Counted from the first letter of the stretch, positions 9,247-17,287 are shown. The stretch is DNA of 64,000 bases from Phycisphaerales bacterium (GCA_020850415.1 JADZER010000004.1:102219-166218); one strand, 5' to 3'. Numbers and translations: made by a program. The notes: a model not told the origin generated them from the sequence alone.

Positions 9247-11163
9247 ATGGACGCGTTCTGGCTCTTTGCTCGTCGGATGCTCCGCTACAAGGCGATGATC
9301 GTCTGGGCGATGGTATTCGCGGGGCTGAGCGCGGGGGGGCTTGGGGTCGGGCTGGTGTCGATCGCCCCGGTGCTCCGCATCATCCTGACGGAGCAGCCCC
9401 CGGCGGCATCACCCCCGGCGCCCGAAGGGGAGGCGTCGGCGGGTGCGGCGGGGCAGGCGTCGGCGGGCGTTGAGCCCGGGCTGGCGGATGTGGTGTTGGC
9501 GTACAACGAGAAGGTGCCGGAGTGGGCCGGCTGGGCGCGTGTCCCGCCGGGGGTCATCGACGGGCTGCCGCGGGGGCAGTTCACGGCGGTGGTGGTGATC
9601 GTGTCGGCGCTCGGGGTGCTGACGCTCGTGGGCGCGGCGGCGAACTTCCTGCACGCGTACCTCTCGCTGACGGTGGTGTACCGGACGGCGACCAACATCC
9701 GGCGGGAGGCGTTCCACCGTGTGGTGCGCCTGCCGCTCAAGACGGTGGTCACGGGGGGCGCCAGCGACCTGGTCAGCCGGATCGTGAACGACAGCAACCA
9801 GCTGAGCCAGGGGTTCGCCACCCTGCTCTCGCGGACTGTGGCGCAGGCGACCAAGGGGCTGGCGGGTCTCCTGGCGGCGTTCGTGCTCGGCCCGCTGCTG
9901 GTGACCTCGGCGTTGCCGGTGATCATCCTGCTGTATGTGGTGATCCGGCGTCTGGGCAAGAAGATCCGGCGGGCGTCGCGCGGGGCGCTCAAGAGCCAGG
10001 CGGGTCTCTACGCGTCGACCACCGAGGTGCTCCAGGGCCTGCGGGTGGTGAAGGTGTACACCACCGAGCGGTACGAGGCGGGCCGGTTCCACCGGATCAA
10101 CAAGCAGTACATGCGGGACATGATGCGGGTGCGCATGGCCCGGGCGCTCTCGAGCCCGTTGGTCGAGGTGCTCACGCTGTTCGCGCTGGGGCTGCTCAGC
10201 GTGATCGCGTCCAAGGCGATCATCGACGGGACGGTCGAGGTCGAGAGCTTCATCGCGACCCTGATCGCGCTGGGCGCCGCCGGTGCGAGCCTCAAGCCGA
10301 TCACCGGGCTGATCAACGAGATCCAGGCCTCCAGCGCCGCGGCCCAGCGGCTGGCCGAGCTCATGAACGAGAAGGCCGAGGCCGGGCACAACACCAAGCT
10401 CCCCAAGCTCGCCCGCCACGCCGAGACCGTGGAGTTCGACCGCGTGAGCTTCACCTACCCGGGCGCCAACCGGCCCGCGCTGCGGGAGGTCTCGCTGCAG
10501 ATCACGCGCGGCGAGCGGGTGGCGATCGTCGGCCCCAACGGCTGCGGCAAGACGACGCTGCTGGCGCTCGTGCCGCGCCTGTTCGACCCCGACCCCGCCG
10601 AGCCGGGCAGGCCCGGCGGGCGGGTGATGATCGACGGGTGCGACATCCGGGACTACTCGGTGCGGAGTCTCCGCCGGCAGATCGGCGTGGTGACGCAGGA
10701 GACGGTGATCTTCCACGGCACGATCCGGAGCAACATCGCGTACGGGGCCGAGGGGGCGACGCCGGAGCGGGTGGAGGCGGCGGCGCGGAAGGCGCGGGCG
10801 CACGAGTTCATCAGCCGCCTGCCGCAGCGGTATGAGACGGTGGTGGGCGAGCAGGGTCTGACGCTCTCGGGCGGGCAGCGCCAGCGGATCGCGATCGCGC
10901 GGGCGATCCTGCGGGACCCGGCGATCCTGATCCTCGACGAGGCGACGAGCATGATCGACGGGGAGAGCGAGGCGCGGATCGCCGAGGCGATCGGGGAGTT
11001 CTCGAGCGAGCGGACATGCCTGATCGTGGCCCACCGGCCGAGCACGATCCGGTCGGCCGACCGGATCGTCGTGATGCACGAGGGGAAGGTGATCGACGAG
11101 GGCACGCACGAGACGCTGAGCGAGCGGTGCGAGATCTACAAGCAGCTTTTTGAGAGGCGATGA
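9247..11163 (+). CDS. ABC transporter, fused permease and ATPase (MsbA-like)
   Basis: 638 residues. Six membrane helices fill the first 380 residues. The ATPase domain follows with Walker A VGPNGCGKTT, signature LSGGQRQR, Walker B AILILDEATSMID and H-loop IVAHRPSTI. This is the half-size exporter layout of MsbA and related lipid or drug flippases, active as a homodimer. The first extracytoplasmic loop carries an unusual Ala/Pro-rich insertion (residues about 40-80). ATG 9247 has GGTGG upstream; a GTG at 9238 is an alternative. Its divergent neighbour is a GT2 glycosyltransferase, so lipid-linked sugar export is a reasonable guess but is not shown. Confidence 0.88.
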   Translation: MDAFWLFARRMLRYKAMIVWAMVFAGLSAGGLGVGLVSIAPVLRIILTEQPPAASPPAPEGEASAGAAGQASAGVEPGLADVVLAYNEKVPEWAGWARVPPGVIDGLPRGQFTAVVVIVSALGVLTLVGAAANFLHAYLSLTVVYRTATNIRREAFHRVVRLPLKTVVTGGASDLVSRIVNDSNQLSQGFATLLSRTVAQATKGLAGLLAAFVLGPLLVTSALPVIILLYVVIRRLGKKIRRASRGALKSQAGLYASTTEVLQGLRVVKVYTTERYEAGRFHRINKQYMRDMMRVRMARALSSPLVEVLTLFALGLLSVIASKAIIDGTVEVESFIATLIALGAAGASLKPITGLINEIQASSAAAQRLAELMNEKAEAGHNTKLPKLARHAETVEFDRVSFTYPGANRPALREVSLQITRGERVAIVGPNGCGKTTLLALVPRLFDPDPAEPGRPGGRVMIDGCDIRDYSVRSLRRQIGVVTQETVIFHGTIRSNIAYGAEGATPERVEAAARKARAHEFISRLPQRYETVVGEQGLTLSGGQRQRIAIARAILRDPAILILDEATSMIDGESEARIAEAIGEFSSERTCLIVAHRPSTIRSADRIVVMHEGKVIDEGTHETLSERCEIYKQLFERR

Positions 11164-11165
11164 AA

Positions 11166-11266
11166 TGGAACGCGAAGGGCGCGAAGGGCGCGAAGAGCGC
11201 GAAGAACGCGGAGATCACACCTGATCGACATGTTTCTCTTCGTGTCCTTCGCGACCTTCGCGTTCA
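11166..11266. repeat. GCGAAG palindrome, second copy
   Basis: It begins three bases after the exporter stop codon. Left arm 11166-11214 holds five 9-bp nCGCGAAGn units and right arm 11235-11266 the inverted CTTCGCG units. Same family as 3197-3279. Confidence 0.85.
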
Positions 11267-11317
11267 AAGAAGGGATTGGCAATGCGCAGGCCGGGATGTG
11301 ATGAGGACAACCTGCAG

Positions 11318-11617
11318 ATGTCGGATGTCATGTGCGACTTCTGCGGCAACGAGTGGACGCTGGAGCGGCCCATGGTCGAGGGTCACCACGGGAGCTGCAT
11401 CTGTGGGCCCTGCCTGACCGTCGCGTACACCGAGCTGGTGGTCGCCAAGGGGGGCGACGCGCCCGCGGGGTACAAGTGCACGCTGTGCCTGGAGCACCGG
11501 GAGGACCCCGGCTGGGCGAGCCCGGCGCGGGAGGCGTGGGTGTGCCGCCGGTGCGTGAAGCAGTCGGCGGGGGTGATGGGCAAGGACAAGGAGTCGGGTT
11601 GGTCGAGGCCGGTGTGA
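11318..11617 (+). CDS. Small protein with four cysteine pairs, probable zinc-binding
   Basis: 99 residues, mostly zinc-ligand motifs: CDFC, CICGPC, CTLC and CRRC, enough for two zinc fingers. The first pair with its FCGNEW context recalls the ClpX-type C4 zinc finger, although the rest does not match ClpX. No membrane segment or signal peptide is present. The start is uncertain: ATG 11318 gives a protein that begins directly at the first finger, while ATG 11282 would add residues that overlap the end of the palindrome. It may act as a small adaptor or DNA/RNA-binding protein; no function is claimed. Confidence 0.6.
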   Translation: MSDVMCDFCGNEWTLERPMVEGHHGSCICGPCLTVAYTELVVAKGGDAPAGYKCTLCLEHREDPGWASPAREAWVCRRCVKQSAGVMGKDKESGWSRPV

Positions 11618-11644
11618 CGCGAGTCCGCTGGTGTTGATCGATTG

Positions 11645-11740
11645 GGTGCCATGGTCTGAACGGAGCGCAGCGCAGAGAAGGCCATGCGGCGGGACCAGGG
11701 TCGTGGCCTTCGCTCCTGTCGTCGCTCAGACCACCGCACC
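11645..11740. repeat. Imperfect inverted repeat with TGGTCTGA ends
   Basis: Left arm 11645-11686 (GGTGCCATGGTCTGAACGG, then AGAAGGCCATG) pairs imperfectly with right arm 11702-11740 (CGTGGCCTTCGCTCC, then CTCAGACCACCGCACC). It fills the space between the convergent zinc-protein and nudix genes. Confidence 0.7.
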
Positions 11741-11747
11741 CGGGTTG

Positions 11748-12542
11748 CTACACCCACCCCATCCCCCGCCAGATCGCGACGGTCGGCGGGATGATGTTGG
11801 CCTCGCCCTCGCGCGCGATGAACTCCGGCAGCGCCGCGACGGGCACGAGCCGGGTCGAGCCGTACTCCCACGAGCCGGATTCCATCGCCCGCTCGGCGCC
11901 CTCGCGCAGGCGCACGCGGACGATGACATCGACGCTGGGGGTGTTGGGGTCGATGGTCAGGCCGAGCGCATCGCCGGGGCCGGGCGGCTCGAGCAGCTCG
12001 CCGCGGCGGGAGCCGTCGACCAGGCCGGTGAGGCCGAGTTCCTCTTCGGTCTCGAGGAGGAGCTGGGCGTAGATGTCTGGCGATTCGAGCCCGCCGCCGG
12101 GGGCGTGCTCCCACATGTGGGGGTAGATGAAGGTGCTCGCCCCGCGCTTGCCGAGCACGACGGCCTCGTTGCCACGCCCATCGCGAGCCGTCACGACGCC
12201 GGTCACCGCGAGGTGGTAGATGTCGTGCGCGGGATCGGCGGTTGCGGGGTCGTGGCGCTGCATGGCGTAGCGCTGGTAGGTGTCGTGGCGGGCGGTGATC
12301 TGGGGAGGGATGAGGCTGGGAGAAGAAAGGGGGGGCCCACAGTGCCCCGCCCCGGAGTGGGACATGTACCGGAGGATCGGGCCGTTGAAGAGGCGCGGGT
12401 TGGCGGCGGCGGCGTGGCGCCAGCGGTCCAGCATGTCGGGCGTCGCGGGCGGCGGGGCGCCGGGCCGGATGTCGATGGTGATGTCGGCGAGCGAGCGGCC
12501 GAGGGGGATGAAGAGCGCGGGCTGGAGGGGGCGGCCGGTCAC
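11748..12542 (-). CDS. Nudix hydrolase with a divergent Nudix box
   Basis: 264 residues. The Nudix region runs from HLAVTGVVTARDGRGNEAV to VDVIVRVRL. The Nudix box reads GGLESPDIYAQLLLETEEEL: the EE pair and the following glycine are kept, but Asp replaces the first Glu and Leu replaces the Arg of the REUXEE core. Activity on a nucleoside-diphosphate-linked substrate is therefore uncertain. Residues about 60-75 (HSGAGHCGPP onwards) come from a dispersed repeat whose relative lies at 61490-61530. The start is GTG 12542. It lies downstream of dnaX-ybaB on the same strand, separated by an inverted repeat. Confidence 0.75.
   Translation of the reverse strand: MTGRPLQPALFIPLGRSLADITIDIRPGAPPPATPDMLDRWRHAAAANPRLFNGPILRYMSHSGAGHCGPPLSSPSLIPPQITARHDTYQRYAMQRHDPATADPAHDIYHLAVTGVVTARDGRGNEAVVLGKRGASTFIYPHMWEHAPGGGLESPDIYAQLLLETEEELGLTGLVDGSRRGELLEPPGPGDALGLTIDPNTPSVDVIVRVRLREGAERAMESGSWEYGSTRLVPVAALPEFIAREGEANIIPPTVAIWRGMGWV
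12331..12366. repeat. GGGGCGGGGCACT dispersed repeat inside the nudix gene
   Basis: On the minus strand, CTCCGGGGCGGGGCACT followed by a GGGCCC run and C-rich tract closely matches 61490-61530. It is in frame with the nudix gene. Confidence 0.65.
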
Positions 12543-12574
12543 GCGTAGTGCTCGAGGGCGATTGGGGCCGGTGG

Positions 12575-12676
12575 TTGTGTGCCACGGCTCTGTGAGCCGT
12601 GCGGCGCCTCGGCGTGCTCTTGCCGGGCCTCAGCCCTCGGCGCCATCGCACGGCCGGCACGGCCGCGGCACACAGG
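12575..12676. repeat. REP-like inverted repeat (TGTGCCACGGCTCTGTGAGC)
   Basis: Left arm 12575-12607 contains the palindrome CACGGCTCTGTGAGCCGTG and ends in GGCGCC. Right arm 12639-12676 is the degenerate inverse (GGCGCC to GCGGCACACAGG). It sits between ybaB and nudix. Confidence 0.7.
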
Positions 12677-12693
12677 TCCGACCGCGCATTCGC

Positions 12694-13059
12694 TCACGAG
12701 AGCAGCCCGCCGAGCTGGTCGCTGAGTCCCTCGATGCCGAGGTCCTTGGCCTCGCGGTCGATGGCCTCTTTCACGCGTTGCTGGGCGCGTTTGAGGGCGT
12801 CGTTGGTGGCCTCGGCGATGAGGTCCTCGACCTGGCGGACGGCGCCGCCGCTCAGGCCGGCGACCGCCGCGGGGGCGATCTCGACGCGGGTGACCCTCAT
12901 GTCGCTGCCGACGGTGACGCGGACGGCGCCGGCGCCGGCCTCGCCGACGACTGGTCGTTCGTCGAGCGTTCGCTTCACGCGTGCGGCGGCCTCGGTGATC
13001 TTCTCCCGGTTCTTGAGCAGGCCGGCGATCGCGCCCATGGCCTTCATCTGTTCGAACAT
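12694..13059 (-). CDS. ybaB: YbaB/EbfC family nucleoid-associated protein
   Basis: 121 residues. It begins MFEQMKAMGAIAGLLKNREK, as expected for YbaB, and ends in the amphipathic helices NDALKRAQQRVKEAI and DLGIEGLSDQLGGLL. YbaB/EbfC proteins bind DNA as tweezers-like dimers and are very often encoded directly after dnaX, as here (110 bases apart, with a palindrome between). AGGGAG lies seven bases before the ATG. The domain fills the whole protein, so it appears intact. A link to replication or repair is inferred from the conserved neighbourhood rather than from the sequence. Confidence 0.9.
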   Translation of the reverse strand: MFEQMKAMGAIAGLLKNREKITEAAARVKRTLDERPVVGEAGAGAVRVTVGSDMRVTRVEIAPAAVAGLSGGAVRQVEDLIAEATNDALKRAQQRVKEAIDREAKDLGIEGLSDQLGGLLS

Positions 13060-13076
13060 GTGCGGCTCCCTGTTGG

Positions 13077-13173
13077 AACGAGAAGCTCGCGAAGTGCGCG
13101 AAGCGAAGGCGGAGCGCCAACGCCGCGGGTGTCCCTCGTGTTCTTCGCGATCTTCGCGTCCTTCGCGTTCATG
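13077..13173. repeat. GCGAAG palindrome, third copy, overlapping the dnaX stop
   Basis: Arm 13077-13111 (GAACGAGAAGCTCGCGAAG...) pairs with arm 13135-13173 (CTTCGCG units). The second arm includes the dnaX stop codon TGA (13169-13171). It separates dnaX from ybaB. Confidence 0.8.
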
Positions 13174-14892
13174 ACTTCTTCTTGTAGTACGCCCGATCGA
13201 CCCTGCCGCCGAAGAGCTCGATGGCCTGCTTGACGAGCGGGTGCTCCATGGCCAGGAGGGTCGCGTCGGGCGGTCGTTCGGCTTTCTCGGCGTCGTCGGC
13301 GCCCTCGGGCTCGCGGATCTCGAGGGTGATCTTGCGCCCAGCGATCCCGCGGAGCAGCTTCTCGATCTCCTCGGCGCGGTGCTGGAGCACGGCGCGCATC
13401 GGGCCGCCGAGCTCGACGGTGAGGGTCTGGCCCTCCCAGCTCACGGGCGTGGCGGCGCGGAGCATCGACTGCGTGCGGACCGAGCCGGCGGCGGCGTCGA
13501 GGGCGCGGGCCCAGAGCTGGGCGGCGGTCTTGCACTCGGCCGGGCCCGGCGCCTCGGGCGGGAGCGCCCGGCTCGCGGAGCGTGGGGCGGGGGCGTCGTC
13601 GGCGCGTTCGTCATCGCTCCCCGCGCGAGGGCGGGGGGGCGTCGGCGCCTCAGTCTCGGGGTCCGGCAGCGGGCGGGGTGGTCGTTCCGGCGACGGCTGG
13701 TGCGCCGGGCCCGATCCTCCAGCCGCTGCCGTCAGGCTTTTTTTGGCGCTGCCCCCCGCCCGGCGAGCCCCGCGCCCGGGCCGAGCTTGGTCACGATCTC
13801 CGTCACATTGGCAAGGCTCTCGGTCATCGCGAGCCGGACGACGGCGGCGTCGAAGAGGGCCCGGGGCAGGGCGCTTTGGCGCATCCCGCGCATGACGGAC
13901 TCACAGACGGCGATCATGTGGGAGAGCGCCGCGACATCGAACCGCTCGGCCCTGGCGACATCCTCGGCCCGCGCGTCGCCGGTCGAATCGACAAGGTCGG
14001 TCTGGGGCCCGCAGGCGCAGAGGACCATGAGGTCGCGCAGGCGGGACGCCAGCGACTCGAGCACGACCTCCTGGCCGGACCCCTTGGCGAGCAGGGCGTC
14101 GGCGGCCTCGAGGGCGGCGCGGGCGTCGCCGCCGGCCAGCGCGTCGATCAGCCGGCCGAGCAGCTCGCGCTCGGGGAGGCCCAGCAGCTCTTCGAGGAGG
14201 GTGATGGTCAGCTTCTTCTCGCCGGAGGCGAGCAGCCGGTCGAGCAGGCTCAGGGCGTCGCGCATCGAGCCGTTGCCCAGGCGGGCGACGGCGTGCAGCA
14301 GCTCATCATCGGCCTTGACCTTCTCGGCCTTGCACACCTCGGCCAGATGGGCGGTGATCCGTGTGGTCGGGATATCGCGGAAGTCGAACCGCTGGCAGCG
14401 GCTCTGGATGGTCGCCGGGACCTTGTGGGCCTCGGTGGTGCAGAGGATGAACTTCACATGCTCGGGCGGCTCCTCCATGGTCTTGAGGAGGGCGTTGAAC
14501 GCCTCCCGGGTGAGCATGTGGACCTCGTCGACGATGTAGACCTTGTAGGGCCCGCGCATCGGCCGGTAGATGCAGTTGGCGATCAGGCTGCGGGCCTCGT
14601 CCACGCCGCGGTTGCTGGCGGCGTCGATCTCGATGACATCCTGATCCTGCCCGGTCATGATCGCCTTGACGACCTCCTCGGGCAGCTCGCCGTCCTTGGG
14701 GGTGTTGATGGCGCAGGCGAAGATCCGGGCCATGGAGGTCTTGCCGACGCCCCGCGTGCCGCAGAAGAGGTAGGCGTGGGCGACCCGCCCGGACTCGGTG
14801 GCGTTCTTGAGCGTGCGGGCGATGGGCTCCTGCCCGAGAACCTCGTCGAAGGAGCGGGACCGGTATCGTCGCGCCAGTGCGGTGTAGCTCAT
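13169..14892 (-). CDS. dnaX: DNA polymerase III subunits tau and gamma, frameshift needed for tau
   Basis: From ATG 14892 the zero frame gives a 386-residue gamma form ending at TGA 13732-13734. It carries Walker A CGTRGVGKTS, the IVDEVHML Walker B and SRCQRFDF, so the clamp-loader AAA+ core is complete. A -1 shift on seven A residues (13738-13744) opens a further frame to 13169 and gives a tau form of about 574 residues, whose C-terminus (TVELGGPMRAVLQHRAEEIE) matches the DnaX tau tail. The usual zinc module, CxxCxxC between Walker A and the sensor region, is missing: FACAINTPKDGELPEEVV stands in its place. A TACACT box six bases from the ATG marks a leaderless message. Confidence 0.9.
13689..13744 (-). 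promoter_or_regulatory. dnaX programmed -1 frameshift signal
   Basis: In the zero frame the slip site reads CCA AAA AAA GCC TGA, a run of seven As. About seven bases downstream a stem forms between GGCAGCGGCTGG (13719-13730) and CCAGCCGTCGCC (13689-13700): ten pairs around a 2x2 internal loop. A purine-rich GGGGGGCAG lies upstream. Together this is the dnaX gamma/tau recoding layout. Confidence 0.85.
13732..14892 (-). CDS. dnaX: DnaX gamma form (zero-frame product)
   Basis: 386-residue product of the unshifted frame, ending PKKA directly after the slip site. It holds the AAA+ ATPase and collar regions but no tau-specific C-terminus, like E. coli gamma. See the tau entry for motifs and regulation. 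Confidence 0.8.
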   Translation of the reverse strand: MSYTALARRYRSRSFDEVLGQEPIARTLKNATESGRVAHAYLFCGTRGVGKTSMARIFACAINTPKDGELPEEVVKAIMTGQDQDVIEIDAASNRGVDEARSLIANCIYRPMRGPYKVYIVDEVHMLTREAFNALLKTMEEPPEHVKFILCTTEAHKVPATIQSRCQRFDFRDIPTTRITAHLAEVCKAEKVKADDELLHAVARLGNGSMRDALSLLDRLLASGEKKLTITLLEELLGLPERELLGRLIDALAGGDARAALEAADALLAKGSGQEVVLESLASRLRDLMVLCACGPQTDLVDSTGDARAEDVARAERFDVAALSHMIAVCESVMRGMRQSALPRALFDAAVVRLAMTESLANVTEIVTKLGPGAGLAGRGAAPKKA

Positions 14893-14898
14893 GGGGGC

Positions 14899-14904
14899 AG
14901 TGTA
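14899..14904 (-). promoter_or_regulatory. TACACT -10 box, leaderless dnaX
   Basis: TACACT on the minus strand, exactly six bases before ATG 14892. Confidence 0.6.
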
Positions 14905-14988
14905 CGCGCGGTCGCCCGCGTCGCTCCGCGGCCGGGCGGGGGCGCGCGGGGCGTCCGGGAGGGGGTCGGCCCGCCCCGGCGCGCGACA

Positions 14989-15019
14989 GGCCCCGCGGCA
15001 GGGGTACAGCCGCGGGGCC
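14989..15019 (-). terminator. Terminator-like hairpin after the VCBS gene
   Basis: A perfect 11-bp stem, GGCCCCGCGGC with GCCGCGGGGCC, and a 9-base loop lies 40 bases past the stop of the VCBS gene. There is no U tract, so the terminator role is only inferred from position. Confidence 0.4.
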
Positions 15020-15058
15020 CGTCGGGGGTGAGAGGGAGTCACTGCGTTGGGTTCGGGC

Positions 15059-16330
15059 TCAGCAGCCGGCGTTCCAGGCGTTCAGGAAGCACAGGACATC
15101 GAGCGTGTTGACCGCGCCGTTGCCGTCGCAGTCGGCGCCGAGGTCGCTCGCGCCCCAGGCGTTGAGGAAGGCGAGGACATCGAGCGTGTTGATGGCGCCG
15201 TCGCTGTTGAAGTCCGCGTAGCAGGGGTCGGCGAGCTGGTTGAGGTAGACGCCGGTGGAGTCGCTGTCGCGGTTGGTCACGGCGATGTCGGCGGCGCCGC
15301 TGGCGCCGAGGTCGGCGATGAGGACATGATCGGGCGTGGTCCCGGTCGGCAGCAGCTGGGGCGCGCCGAACACGCCGGCGCCGTTGTTGGCCAGCAGCGC
15401 CATGTTGTTGCTGTCGACATGCAGGACCGCCAGGTCCATGTCGCCGTCGCTGTCGAGGTCGCCCGCGGTCAGCGAGCCCGCGCCCACGCCGCCCGTCGGG
15501 TAATCGGACCGGGCGCCGAACGCGCCGCCCGCGTTCAGCCACACGGCCGCGAGGCTCGGGTCCCCCGTGCCCGCGGCCAGGTCGTCGTCGCCGTCGCCGT
15601 CGAAGTCTCCCGCGACGACACCCTCGGGCCGGGTGGCGGGGTTGACCGCCAGCGTCCCGCCCGCGCCGAACCCGCCCACGCCGTTGCCGAGCAGGATGGA
15701 GACGGTCCGGTCGTCGTGGTTGCTGACCGCGAGGTCCGCCGAGCCGTCGCTGTTGAAGTCGCCGACCGCGACCGCGCGGGGGTCGGCGCCGACCGCGAAC
15801 GACGCGCCGGAGAAGGCGCCGACGGTGTTGGTCAGCACCGTGACATCGTTCGAGTCGCGGTTGACGACGGCCATGTCGGTCAGGCCGTCGCCGTTGAAGT
15901 CGCCGGTGTCGATGAACCGCGGCTCGGTGCCGGTCGCGAAGGCGCCGATGCTCGTGAAGCCGCCGGCCCCGTTGCCCTGGAACACCAGGACCGAGTTGGC
16001 GTTCTGCAGGCAGACGGCGATGTCGAGCTGCGGCCCGCCGACCAGATCGGCGACGGCGACATGCCCGGCCCCGGTGCCCGCGCCGGTCAGGAAGTTCACG
16101 GGCGCCCCGAAGGTCCCGTCGCCGTTGTTGAACATCACGCTGACCTTGTCGAGGTTGTCGGTCCCGACGGCCAGATCGGCGAACCCGTCGCCGTTGAAGT
16201 CGCCCGATGCCACGCCGGCGGGGCGCTGCGCCGTGGCGTAGCTGGTCGGACCGCTGAGCGCGAACTGGGCGGAGGCGCCCTGGGTCATCGCAAGCCCGGC
16301 GGCGAGTGTTACGAGAGTGGTCATCTTCAT
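15059..16330 (-). CDS. Secreted VCBS/FG-GAP repeat protein with dockerin-like tag
   Basis: 423 residues. A signal peptide (MKMTTLVTLAAGLAMTQG, cut after ASAQ) is followed by seven repeats of the GDFNGDGFADLAV type, the calcium-binding FG-GAP/VCBS unit that builds beta-propellers. The C-terminus holds two dockerin-like calcium loops, DFNSDGAINTLDVLAFLNAW and DCDGNGAVNTLDVLCFLNAW, and ends in AGC. The protein is therefore exported, and probably held at the surface or in a complex through its tag. TGGAG precedes the ATG at 16330; longer in-frame starts lack a signal peptide. What the propeller binds is unknown. A similar tag occurs in three other genes here. Confidence 0.87.
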   Translation of the reverse strand: MKMTTLVTLAAGLAMTQGASAQFALSGPTSYATAQRPAGVASGDFNGDGFADLAVGTDNLDKVSVMFNNGDGTFGAPVNFLTGAGTGAGHVAVADLVGGPQLDIAVCLQNANSVLVFQGNGAGGFTSIGAFATGTEPRFIDTGDFNGDGLTDMAVVNRDSNDVTVLTNTVGAFSGASFAVGADPRAVAVGDFNSDGSADLAVSNHDDRTVSILLGNGVGGFGAGGTLAVNPATRPEGVVAGDFDGDGDDDLAAGTGDPSLAAVWLNAGGAFGARSDYPTGGVGAGSLTAGDLDSDGDMDLAVLHVDSNNMALLANNGAGVFGAPQLLPTGTTPDHVLIADLGASGAADIAVTNRDSDSTGVYLNQLADPCYADFNSDGAINTLDVLAFLNAWGASDLGADCDGNGAVNTLDVLCFLNAWNAGC

Positions 16331-16603
16331 CGGTGGTCTCCAGGTGTGTCGCGGAGCGTCTCGCTCCAATGCCTCGGTTTCTCCCCTCCCGAGGCCGGGC
16401 CCTGTGCCCGGCGGGAGGCGGGGGTCCGGTATTGCAACACCTGTGCCAACAACTATCGTGGGGCCGGAGGGAGGCACGGCTTCCTGTTCGGGCCACCACT
16501 GGCCCGGCACCGCCCGCGCAGACCCCCAGGCTGGTGGTGAAATCAGACTTCGATGTCGTTAACTCTCGCGCGTCCCGACCGTCCCCGGCGTCCCTTTCGG
16601 CGG

Positions 16604-17281
16604 CTACACCATCCCCCGCCCCTGGTTGAGCACCAGGTTGTCCCGGCCGAGGACGAGCACATCCGCGATCTCGACGGCCTCCTTGAAGCTGTCCATCGCC
16701 GCCGCGCCGTCCAGGGCGTTCTTGAGCACCTTCCCCTGCTCGTAGTGCTCGAGCGTCGGGATCGCGTCGCCGCAGATCAGCGTGGTGCGGTTGGCGTCCG
16801 CCACCAGCAGCCCGCACAGCCCGGGCGTCACGCCGGGGAGTGGGAAGAGGTCCACCCCCCGGACGATCGAGTCCGGCGCGGGCTTGCACTCCCGGAGCAG
16901 GGACACCTGGTACTCCAGCTCGGCCCGGGTCTCGTCGTCGGCGTCGCCGGCGTCGCGCAGCAGGGTGGCCAGCGGCACGCCCAGGGCCTCCCGCTCGGCC
17001 TGGTGGATCAGCCACTCGGCGTTATCGAACGCCCGGATGCCCCGGCAGGTGTCGGCCTTGAAGCTGGTCAGGAAGACATGCGTGATCTCCGAGGCCTCGA
17101 GCCCGGCGCGCTCGTCGAGCCGGGCGACCACCGCCGCGGGGGGCAGCCCGGGGTCGACCAGGATCGCGGCGTCGCCCGCCCGGATGAGCGTGGTGGTGGC
17201 GTGGCCGGTTCGGGGGCGCCGGGCCTTGTCGCGGAGGGGGTGCTCGGGGAGGGTGCCGAGGCTGATGATGCGGACATCCAT
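16604..17281 (-). CDS. Metallo-beta-lactamase fold protein with degenerate metal site
   Basis: 225 residues. The fold is recognisable from TTTLIRAGDAAILVDPGLPP and the later LFPLPGVTPGLCGLLVADAN and TLICGDAIPTLEHY strands. The HxHxDH metal motif is replaced by TSFKADT within VFLTSFKADTCRGI: only the Asp is kept. Hydrolase activity is therefore doubtful unless ligands are supplied elsewhere. A TACCCT box lies six bases before ATG 17281, so the message is probably leaderless and the longer frame starting at 17335 is not used. It lies downstream of coaD on the same strand, separated by an AAAAGCG palindrome. Confidence 0.75.
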   Translation of the reverse strand: MDVRIISLGTLPEHPLRDKARRPRTGHATTTLIRAGDAAILVDPGLPPAAVVARLDERAGLEASEITHVFLTSFKADTCRGIRAFDNAEWLIHQAEREALGVPLATLLRDAGDADDETRAELEYQVSLLRECKPAPDSIVRGVDLFPLPGVTPGLCGLLVADANRTTLICGDAIPTLEHYEQGKVLKNALDGAAAMDSFKEAVEIADVLVLGRDNLVLNQGRGMV

Positions 17282-17287
17282 GGGGGG

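Noticed and set aside
13169..13744. dnaX as a frameshifted pseudogene
   Set aside because: The break is exactly at an A7 slip site with a downstream stem, the -1 frame is open to a conserved C-terminus, and gamma ends within two codons. This is the known recoding layout.
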